This document shows positions 1-5,300 of a DNA stretch of 5,394 bases, piece after piece. This DNA is from CAZUGA01 sp964619885. GTDB taxonomy: Bacteria > Pseudomonadota > Gammaproteobacteria > Methylococcales > UBA1147. How positions within the stretch are numbered: position 1 is the first letter of the stretch; every line of letters begins with the position of its first letter. The notes under the pieces were generated by a model that searched no databases, was not told where the DNA came from, and was given only the letters and a program-made list of their open reading frames with translations. A program made the position numbers and the translations under genes. The stretch lies in the NCBI GenBank assembly GCA_964619885.1, contig CAZUGA010000081.1:1-5394 (forward strand), given 5' to 3'.

Positions 1-45
1 TTTTTCAGTGCTTTAGACCCTTTGTCCGGGGTTGAAGTCACGGAT

Positions 46-2559
46 TCAGGTTAATTCCTGAGATAGGGGTTTAATCAAATTTATAATAGCGGCATGACTA
101 TTGGACATGACGCCCACACGCATACCGTGTTTTGCCAATGCAGAGATAACATGCTTGGCAGTGTATGTTTTACCGGCACCGGGCGGGCCTTGAATACATA
201 AACTACTGTTATCCATTCCCTGAACTGCTGTAATTATTGCCTTGAGATACGCATCGTTATCCTGAAAACGCTGGCGGGTAACCGGTAAATATTCTTGCTT
301 ATTTTTAAATTTTGGCCCAGCTTGATTCAAGATGATTTCAAGCGCCGGTGATAATTGCCGATTGGCAAAATATCGTTCCGATATTTCGCATAAACGCTGT
401 TCCAGTTTTTCGGTGTTAATATAAGGTTCATCTCCATATAGAGTGATGACTGCGTTTTCTATGAGCCCCGCCTGCTGTGCATTAACTTCGAAGTCAATTT
501 TTCCTTCATGACCGTTGACTTCATTGAATTGAATATTTTTAACTTTTAATTCTGAATCTTGAATCGTTCCCGTGAAAAATTTATCTTTGCGGATTTGCTG
601 ATTGGCATCATAAGTTCCTGAATATTGTATCCAACAACCCTGTTCTTGCAGGCTGTTAATCACTACATTACAAATTACCGTATCATCCTCGAATAATTCC
701 TCTTCGCTTTTTTCCAACCGCTCAAAATAGGCCCATGCTTTGGGTTTATTTTCTCGGTTGTGGAATCCTAATAATGACTCTAACAATCCGGCTATTGAGT
801 CTTGTTTGAGTGTCTCGTCCTGAGCGTACACTTGATGTAATCGTTGTTGTCTGTCTAATAATGCCTGCCTTCTTTCTGCATTGGCAACTTGTCTATCCGT
901 TTTTTCGATTTCTTCCTCTTCGTCATTAACGATTGGAGAATAGACTATATTCGCGCTTTGTTGCTGCTCTCTTAACCAATCCACCAATTCCAAAGTCGAT
1001 TCACAATCATCTATGTTGTAATCACGTATATCTTTTAATTCCGGCCATAGCGTCCAATCAAATGTATCGGGGTGTTCCCGCCAATAGCTATAACCCTTTT
1101 CCTCCTGACACCAGCGCTCCAGGCCACCCTGTTCCCGCCAGTTTTCATAAAACACCATGGACTCACCACCGCTGGCAACATCAGTATTCCGTTTGCCGCG
1201 ATAAAGGTGTTCTACATTTTTTGTCGAATATTTGGGTTCTCCAATCAGCAACCCGTTTTTAACCAGTTTGTACAAATCGATCAACACACCATTACTAAGC
1301 AATTCCAAGACTATGTCCTGCCTGGTTTCGTAGCGGCTAGACAATTTGCGCATGGCAGTTACTTCATAGCTGGCATAATGGTAGATATGCATAGCAGGAT
1401 CTTGTTGCCAGCGCTGATAAGCCCAATCAACAAAATCTTCGAAAGCGGTTTTTTCCTGTGCAGGGTCATTCCCCCACCAGTCTTTGAACGCATAGCTTTT
1501 TCCTTGTGGCGCATCCTCTTGTTTGTAACTGGCTCCCCACAAATATTCCAGCCCCCCCTCTAAAATAGAATGTCCTTCGATATCAAAGTAGATGTCAAGT
1601 TCCGCAGCTGGTGGCAACGCTGACAAGCCCTTGCTGTTGTCTTCTTTCAGTACTTCAAAAACAGGGATCTCTTGACCTCTGGAGCGTTGCTGAATATCAG
1701 CCTGAGCTTTGAGTTTATTGAATGTTTCTGCAGCAATACCATTGACGTTGGATATCTCAGTCTGCGCTAATTCTCCAAACGAATGGATACCGGCATCGCG
1801 CAGTTTCTTGATCTGAGATTTCCTAATATTGGCAATCAATGTAAGGCTGTCCGATGTGTCCAGTATGTGTTCAGCATAACTTGCCCAGCGACCATGGTTA
1901 CTTTCAAGAGCGGGGTCAGGCATGTGACTTAAATCGCCGTTAAAATCCTGCTGAATTTTCAAGAATTGTGTTTTAAGATTTTCAAAGTAACTGTAGTATG
2001 CTGCAATGCGGTAACGATCATGAACTTGATTACCTAATACGACTACTGCTTCTTCCGGCATTTTGCCCTGAATTTTTTCCAGCATCCAGCTGTAACAGCA
2101 CAGTTGTACTAGAAAATAAGGACGAGTTGTTCGGGATAATTTAGTATCACAGGCTTCATAATAATAATCACCCAGATTTGAACTGCCTTTGCGTCTTACA
2201 ATAAAATCAGCAAAACCGGCAAATCCATCACGTTGTAAATAAGCCTGGAAAATAACCTGATAGCCTTGCTTCATTGCATTATTGGTTTCTTTACCATCTT
2301 TATCACGATCATTGCTGCTGATTTCAGCCACATTTTCGGCGCCGTGTTCAGCTTTCAACTGCTCCAGAAAATCGATCTCATGATCATGCCCTTTTTTTGC
2401 CAATAGCGTCATCATGGCATCTTGGTCGGTTTTAATTTTCGCTACTGCTTCCGGCTTTTCAATAGCCAGGCGTTCCATCCATGAACCAAAGGATGAACGC
2501 ATATAGAGAATAAGATCAGACGCTGAATAAACCAATTGTCCAGTTAATGTCTTGTACAT
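46..2559 (-). CDS. TM0106-type RecB-like nuclease / DEDD exonuclease / SF1 helicase fusion, C-terminally truncated
   Basis: This encodes an 837-residue cytoplasmic DNA-processing protein. Residues count from the ATG at 2559. The PD-(D/E)XK (RecB/Cas4-like) nuclease fills about residues 10-200: GHDHE around 57-61, GFAD with D118, E135-xx-D138-x-K140, and Q152-xxx-Y156. A helix-hairpin-helix stretch follows at about 245-290. Next is a YprB-like RNase H/DEDD exonuclease with FDIEG (D326, E328), HYASYE (394-399), D428 and YNIDDC (514-519). The family-typical stretch LLGFHNRENKP follows near 597-607. An SF1 Dna2/NAM7-type helicase then begins, with Walker A GPPGAGKT at 791-798 and a motif Ia-like VGVMSNSHAA at 815-824. 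The protein ends 13 residues later, so Walker B and the later helicase motifs are absent. Relatives are usually well over 1,000 residues. ATG 2559 is preferred over an in-frame TTG at 2577 because an AGGGA lies 8 nt upstream of it. The gene is divergent to the WYL regulator. The nuclease domains may still be active, but ATP-driven translocation is very unlikely. Confidence 0.88.
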   Translation of the reverse strand: MYKTLTGQLVYSASDLILYMRSSFGSWMERLAIEKPEAVAKIKTDQDAMMTLLAKKGHDHEIDFLEQLKAEHGAENVAEISSNDRDKDGKETNNAMKQGYQVIFQAYLQRDGFAGFADFIVRRKGSSNLGDYYYEACDTKLSRTTRPYFLVQLCCYSWMLEKIQGKMPEEAVVVLGNQVHDRYRIAAYYSYFENLKTQFLKIQQDFNGDLSHMPDPALESNHGRWASYAEHILDTSDSLTLIANIRKSQIKKLRDAGIHSFGELAQTEISNVNGIAAETFNKLKAQADIQQRSRGQEIPVFEVLKEDNSKGLSALPPAAELDIYFDIEGHSILEGGLEYLWGASYKQEDAPQGKSYAFKDWWGNDPAQEKTAFEDFVDWAYQRWQQDPAMHIYHYASYEVTAMRKLSSRYETRQDIVLELLSNGVLIDLYKLVKNGLLIGEPKYSTKNVEHLYRGKRNTDVASGGESMVFYENWREQGGLERWCQEEKGYSYWREHPDTFDWTLWPELKDIRDYNIDDCESTLELVDWLREQQQSANIVYSPIVNDEEEEIEKTDRQVANAERRQALLDRQQRLHQVYAQDETLKQDSIAGLLESLLGFHNRENKPKAWAYFERLEKSEEELFEDDTVICNVVINSLQEQGCWIQYSGTYDANQQIRKDKFFTGTIQDSELKVKNIQFNEVNGHEGKIDFEVNAQQAGLIENAVITLYGDEPYINTEKLEQRLCEISERYFANRQLSPALEIILNQAGPKFKNKQEYLPVTRQRFQDNDAYLKAIITAVQGMDNSSLCIQGPPGAGKTYTAKHVISALAKHGMRVGVMSNSHAAIINLIKPLSQELT

Positions 2560-2567
2560 TTCTGGTT

Positions 2568-2572
2568 TCCCT
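2568..2572 (-). promoter_or_regulatory. Ribosome binding site deciding the start of the nuclease gene
   Basis: On the minus strand AGGGA lies 8 nt before the ATG at 2559-2557. The alternative in-frame TTG at 2577, six codons further upstream, has no purine-rich motif at a suitable distance. The ATG is therefore the better start. Confidence 0.6.
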
Positions 2573-2622
2573 ATCAATGAATGGGTTTCTGCAAAATAGT
2601 TATTAAAGTTTAGTTAATTAAT

Positions 2623-2639
2623 GCGATTGTATAAGTCGC
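2623..2639. promoter_or_regulatory. Candidate operator: imperfect 17-bp palindrome
   Basis: GCGATTGTATAAGTCGC reads as an imperfect palindrome. Outer GCGA/TCGC arms pair perfectly and one further inner T/A pair matches. It lies between the two divergent start codons, just upstream of the TATGCT -10 candidate for the WYL gene. That is a sensible place for a dimeric helix-turn-helix repressor. The call rests on symmetry and position only. Confidence 0.3.
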
Positions 2640-2670
2640 CTATGCTTAATATCATGCATTATTCTTTATC

Positions 2671-2674
2671 AGGA
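2671..2674 (+). promoter_or_regulatory. Ribosome binding site of the WYL regulator gene
   Basis: AGGA ends 10 nt before the ATG at 2685. It is a modest Shine-Dalgarno at the long end of normal spacing. It still supports ATG 2685, because no better upstream in-frame start exists. Confidence 0.5.
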
Positions 2675-2684
2675 TTTCGTTAGC

Positions 2685-3722
2685 ATGAGCCGCTCAGTTG
2701 AAACTTTGTATCGTCAATGGATGATGTTATCGAAAATTCCTCGGTTTCCACGCAAAATTTCTGCGCCAGAATTAAATTTAATCCTTGCTGGTGAAGGATA
2801 CGAAGTGACTATTCGAACGATTCAACGTGACCTGGAGAAACTGTCTACACATTTTCCGTTAAATTTTGATACTGAAGGTCGCACCAATTTTTGGTTCTGG
2901 ATTGAAAATGCTACTGCGTTTGACCTACCAGGCATGGAGCCAGTGACAGCGTTGGCATTTCAAATGGCGGAATCTTATTTAATTCCATTATTACCGAAAT
3001 CAACACTGGATCTGTTGATACCCTATTTCAGTAGAGCAAAAGAGGTTTTAGAAGTAACCACGCGCCAATCACATTTAAGCACTTGGCCAAATAAAGTTGC
3101 CGTATTGGGCAGAGGGCCGGTACTCAAAAGCCCTAACATTTTGCCGCAGGTGCAACAAAATATTTATCAGGCAATTCTGGAAGCAAAACAACTTTCTGCC
3201 AGCTACCGGTCTCGAGGAGCCGATAAGCCAACGGAATATACGCTTCATCCATTCGGTATCGTTAGTCGTCAGGCCAGCATCTATTTAGTTTGTACGTTAT
3301 GGCATTATCCCAATATAAAGCAACTGGCACTGCATCGTTTTGAATCCGCTCTAAAAGTCGATAACCCCTGTAACATTCCCGACGGATTTGACCTTTCCGT
3401 ATATACTCGAGAGCAGCAACATTTTGCCTATCCGTTAAGTGATGAAAAAATCTCCATTAAAGTATATTTTGAAGCCCGTGTTGCAGAGCATCTTTATGAA
3501 ACGCCATTAAGCGAAGAACAACAGCTTACCATACAGCCTGATGATAGAATCTTGCTTGAGGCTACTGTAAAGGATACCTGGGAATTAAGATGGTGGCTCC
3601 AAGGGTTTGGCTGTAATGTGGAAGTATTGGAGCCGACTGCTTTACGGCGGTATTTTGTAGATTTAGCCCAGAAATTAGGTAATTTATATTTAACTACTCA
3701 GCGAGTAAAAAAACACCCGTAA
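2685..3722 (+). CDS. WYL-domain helix-turn-helix transcriptional regulator
   Basis: This 345-residue cytoplasmic DNA-binding protein has the full YafY-like WYL regulator architecture and length. Residues 5-55 form an N-terminal winged helix-turn-helix, with TIRTIQRDLEKL at 42-53 as the DeoR-like recognition-helix signature. Residues 80-140 are a mostly helical linker. The WYL domain covers about 155-228: HPFGIVSRQASIYLV has I199-Y200-L201 in place of the eponymous W-Y-L, and LALHRFESA carries the conserved R218. The WCX C-terminal extension covers about 253-330 and ends with the typical LRWWLQGFGCNVEVLEP (301-317). Such proteins sense a nucleic-acid or nucleotide ligand and repress or activate neighbouring genes; relatives control BREX and CBASS defence loci. 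Its divergent neighbour is the nuclease-helicase gene, the obvious regulatory target by inference. The reading frame looks intact. The stop codon lies inside the start of a palindromic repeat, so the last few residues (RVKKHP) may not be the ancestral C-terminus. Confidence 0.9.
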   Translation: MSRSVETLYRQWMMLSKIPRFPRKISAPELNLILAGEGYEVTIRTIQRDLEKLSTHFPLNFDTEGRTNFWFWIENATAFDLPGMEPVTALAFQMAESYLIPLLPKSTLDLLIPYFSRAKEVLEVTTRQSHLSTWPNKVAVLGRGPVLKSPNILPQVQQNIYQAILEAKQLSASYRSRGADKPTEYTLHPFGIVSRQASIYLVCTLWHYPNIKQLALHRFESALKVDNPCNIPDGFDLSVYTREQQHFAYPLSDEKISIKVYFEARVAEHLYETPLSEEQQLTIQPDDRILLEATVKDTWELRWWLQGFGCNVEVLEPTALRRYFVDLAQKLGNLYLTTQRVKKHP

Positions 3723-3835
3723 CTGCTCAGATTGCCCTCAAATTTGTTCGAGTACAAGGAGAAAACGCGCAGTGTACGTGGGTACATGAGCATTTTCGAC
3801 GCCGTAATTGGGCAAATTTGAGGGTAAGTAGTTAC
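3719..3835. repeat. 117-bp concentric inverted repeat (MITE-like or intergenic palindromic element)
   Basis: Four nested inverted pairs share one centre near 3777-3780. They are GTAACT 3719-3724 with AGTTAC 3830-3835; CCCTCAAATTTG 3735-3746 with CAAATTTGAGGG 3813-3824 (perfect 12 bp); GAAAACGC 3761-3768 with GCATTTTC 3790-3797 (one mismatch); and TGTAC 3773-3777 with GTACA 3782-3786. As RNA or single-stranded DNA this would form one long interrupted hairpin. It starts on the WYL gene stop codon (TAA 3720-3722), so it may also serve as that gene's 3' end structure. There is no U-tract typical of an intrinsic terminator. The symmetry is seen directly; mobility is inferred. Confidence 0.7.
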
Positions 3836-3862
3836 ATTTATATTTAACTTAAAGGGGTCGTT

Positions 3863-4079
3863 GACTGGAAGGGGTTCGGTGAGCAGATTGCGCGGAAAAC
3901 GGCGGCCTATTGGGTAGACCCGAATCCGTCTTGCTCTTTGACGAAAGCGACTTTGAAAAAAAGGCCAGGCTTCGACAGGTGTGGCTCGACAGTGGAATGG
4001 CCAGCTGGGTAAGGCGGATAACGGCCAAGTCGGCGTCTTTACCGCCTTGTATCAGGGTGAACCCGCCAGTTTGATTCAT
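3863..4079 (+). pseudogene. IS701-type DDE transposase remnant, frameshifted
   Basis: About 70 residues of an IS701 (DDE_5) transposase are spread over three frames. From 3863 the frame reads DWKGFGEQIARK through to YWVDP. From about 3928 a second frame reads VLLFDESDFEKK, with the first catalytic Asp in FDES. From 3963 a third frame reads GQASTGVARQWNGQLGKADN, continuing with GQVGVFTALYQGEPASLIH. The family pattern is DxxxFxKKGxxSvGVaRQY-x-GxlGKvdNcQvgVF, which these pieces rebuild almost completely. The second shift falls at a run of seven A (3956-3962). Full-length relatives are about 400 residues, so both flanks, including the later catalytic D and E, are missing. No start codon or terminal inverted repeat was found. 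The remnant is visibly more GC-rich than the two genes to its left. It cannot encode an active transposase. Confidence 0.75.
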
Positions 4080-4209
4080 TCTTTCAACCTGAATAATTTT
4101 GGTTCGAAATAATAGTCAACCGCATATTGGCGTCCTGCCCTAGCAACCACAGCTTACCTCCCTTCTGTTTTTGGCGCTGTCACGTTGAATAGCGTACTTT
4201 GGGTTCTGG
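4080..4209. other. Non-coding stretch with no recognised feature
   Basis: No convincing gene, hairpin or promoter was seen between the transposase remnant and the end of the small minus-strand gene. The transposase frame stays open a few more codons (SFNLNNFGSK) before a stop, but resemblance to the family is already lost there. Confidence 0.4.
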
Positions 4210-4569
4210 CTATCTGGAAATATTATCTGTTGCCAATTCGTGATTCGAACGTCTATTTTCATCTCCCCCTGCCGTAGCTGACCAAGCCTCTTCCCTACTA
4301 AAGAAAGACCGACATTTTTCCTCAGTATAAAGTTGAGCTGAGAATGAAACGGTCCGGGATTGGGACTCGATGGAGGCAGATTCTCCAAAGCCGATCCAAT
4401 ACCGATAAAGCCATTCGGCTGTTTCCGGGCAGTGCTTTCGCATAAGCCGTTGAAGTGATCGGTCAATAACAAATTTAGCCATCGCGACCGCTTCTTCCTC
4501 AGTCTGATATTGGCACAATTGGAAACCTTCTCCCAACGAATAATCAAAAACAAAAAGTTTATAGGACAT
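4210..4569 (-). CDS. Small hypothetical protein, 119 aa
   Basis: I do not recognise the family. The start at ATG 4569 is chosen because GGGAG sits 6 nt upstream (4576-4580, minus strand); the frame is open further up to 4665, but that extension (MNDILDRIPVFKI...) has no comparable site. The product starts MSYKLFVFDYSLGEGFQLCQ. A helical stretch (TEEEAVAMAKFVIDRSLQRLM) follows at about 24-44, then an aromatic segment WLYRYWIGFGESASI, and VSFSAQLYTEEKC at about 73-85. The last 30 residues are charged and low in complexity, and could have been altered by a frame change. There is no signal peptide or membrane segment, so it is probably cytoplasmic. It resembles the small conserved hypotheticals often carried on genomic islands, but that is an impression. 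The good ribosome site and coherent N-terminal two-thirds argue for a real gene amid pseudogenes. Confidence 0.5.
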   Translation of the reverse strand: MSYKLFVFDYSLGEGFQLCQYQTEEEAVAMAKFVIDRSLQRLMRKHCPETAEWLYRYWIGFGESASIESQSRTVSFSAQLYTEEKCRSFFSREEAWSATAGGDENRRSNHELATDNISR

Positions 4570-4575
4570 ACAGGA

Positions 4576-4580
4576 CTCCC
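4576..4580 (-). promoter_or_regulatory. Ribosome binding site of the 119-aa gene
   Basis: GGGAG on the minus strand lies 6 nt before the ATG at 4569-4567. It is the best Shine-Dalgarno in the right half of the window and fixes the start at 4569 rather than the longer frame from 4665. Confidence 0.55.
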
Positions 4581-4932
4581 GAAAATATATTGCTATTAAA
4601 TACAGATCTACACACCGAGCTTGCGAGATTTTGAAAACCGGTATCCGGTCGAGGATATCGTTCAAGTCGTTGTATCGACCTCTATATCACTTGGGAATCG
4701 AGTATAAATACTGATACGATAAATGGCGTCGCATGAGCAATTCGCTATTAACTGAGAATCATTTCCTTCGGCTTTTGGTTTGGATTGAAGCTAATTCCGC
4801 GATGGAGTTCTATGGTGGATGGCCTCGTCAGTGCGCGGTCAACAAAAAGGGCTTTCGTTATTTACACGAGAATAAATAGGAGGGGCAATAAATAGTAGGA
4901 TCTACCATCGAATTTAAGGAATTAAAAACCTT
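4581..4932. other. Gene-poor stretch upstream of the 119-aa gene
   Basis: No recognisable gene was found. A 5-bp stem with a 3-nt loop (ACCGG 4637-4641, CCGGT 4645-4649) lies upstream of the 119-aa gene; read on the minus strand it is followed by TTTT, a very weak terminator-like shape. A plus-strand frame from ATG 4733 to TAG 4879 would encode 48 residues (MSNSLLTENHFLRLLVWIEA...). It has no ribosome site and no resemblance I can name, so I do not call it a gene. It shares the frame of the relaxase remnant further right, with two stops in between (4877-4879, 4889-4891). Confidence 0.35.
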
Positions 4933-5007
4933 ATGGCACGGCTATATAACGTCAGTGAAGCCACGATTTCTCGTGTCGTTGCCCTCGACAAGCAGTTGTT
5001 TCGGACT
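4933..5007 (+). pseudogene. Short orphan helix-turn-helix peptide, possible serine-recombinase C-terminus
   Basis: Twenty-five codons read MARLYNVSEATISRVVALDK and then QLFRT before TGA at 5008. ARLYNVSEATISRVV has the alternation of a helix-turn-helix like those closing Tn3-type resolvases or found in small repressors. The preceding codons give no resolvase catalytic domain and there is no ribosome site. It is out of frame with the relaxase remnant that begins immediately afterwards. It could be a fragment of a recombinase, or a chance frame. Confidence 0.25.
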
Positions 5008-5008
5008 T

Positions 5009-5298
5009 GATCTTACAGAACAGGTGGAAACTTTTCGACGCTGATTGACAAATCTCGGTGCTGAATTCAGTACACTGTCTTCCCAATTTAGCACCATACC
5101 ATTACATGAAAAGCTATTGACTGGATTGCGCCAGCTTGTGAAAGAAGGCGAACTTCCCCTAAATCGCAACGGTGCAGCCGGATGGCTGGTCGAAGATGAC
5201 CTTTAGTTGGTTAGCAAACGCGTTATCGATACCCTACGTACCCACCTGATTGCAGAAGGACATTCCGGTATTCCGAGCCGAAATGACCGAATATTTAT
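5009..5298 (+). pseudogene. TraI_2/MobH-type conjugative relaxase C-terminal domain remnant
   Basis: About 97 codons in one frame read DLTEQVETFRR-stop-LTNLGAEFSTL, then KLLTGLRQLVKEGELPLNRN, GAAGWLVEDDL-stop-LVSKRVIDTLRTHL and EGHSGIPSRNDRIF. The pattern (Wlr-x-L-x-x-G-x-L-x-x-N-x-x-Ga, then a short hydrophobic strand, then LvsK/P) is that of the C-terminal domain of TraI_2/MobH relaxases of integrative conjugative elements and large plasmids, which nick DNA at oriT to start transfer. Stops at 5042-5044 (TGA) and 5204-5206 (TAG) each sit where the family pattern suggests Trp, so each may be a single TGG transition. The relaxase proper (HD-type N-terminal domain) is absent. The right side is cut by the IS3 element. 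It is not functional. Confidence 0.7.
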
Positions 5299-5300
5299 AG

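Larger units (their letters stand above)
2578..2684. promoter_or_regulatory. Divergent intergenic promoter region
   Basis: This AT-rich stretch separates the two head-to-head genes and must hold both promoters. For the plus-strand regulator the best -10 candidate is TATGCT at 2641-2646, with only a poor -35 (TTAATG, 2618-2623). For the minus strand TATACA-like and TTAATA-like hexamers are present, but no convincing pair was found. A TTAATTAA palindrome lies at 2614-2621. The arrangement suits a regulator that represses its own promoter and the nuclease promoter, but no binding site is proven. Confidence 0.45.

Noticed and set aside
933..1563. Two overlapping plus-strand open frames (109 and 163 codons) antisense to the nuclease gene
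   Set aside because: They lie wholly opposite a well-supported, motif-rich gene, have no ribosome sites and read as low-quality proline/histidine-rich translations. They are antisense shadows.
2560..2577. Alternative TTG start adding six residues to the nuclease gene
   Set aside because: No Shine-Dalgarno precedes TTG 2577, while the ATG at 2559 has AGGGA at 8 nt.
3097..3288. 63-codon plus-strand frame inside the WYL gene
   Set aside because: It overlaps the WYL regulator in another frame, has no ribosome site and no recognisable sequence.
3956..3962. Seven-A run as a programmed frameshift site
   Set aside because: IS701-type transposases are made from a single frame, and a further frame change upstream shows plain decay. 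A homopolymer indel is the simpler reading.
3849..4079. 76-codon minus-strand frame
   Set aside because: It is antisense to the IS701-type transposase remnant, whose plus-strand translation matches a known family pattern.
4140..4553. 137-codon minus-strand frame overlapping the 119-aa gene
   Set aside because: It has no ribosome site at its start and a less protein-like composition than the overlapping frame that begins at 4569. It could contribute a C-terminus only if the 119-aa gene were frameshifted, which I cannot show.
4637..4649. ACCGG-TAT-CCGGT hairpin as an intrinsic terminator on the minus strand
   Set aside because: The stem is only 5 bp, the T-run only four bases, and no gene is recognised just upstream on that strand.
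4942..5169. 75-codon minus-strand frame
   Set aside because: It is antisense to the relaxase remnant and has an unconvincing translation with no ribosome site.
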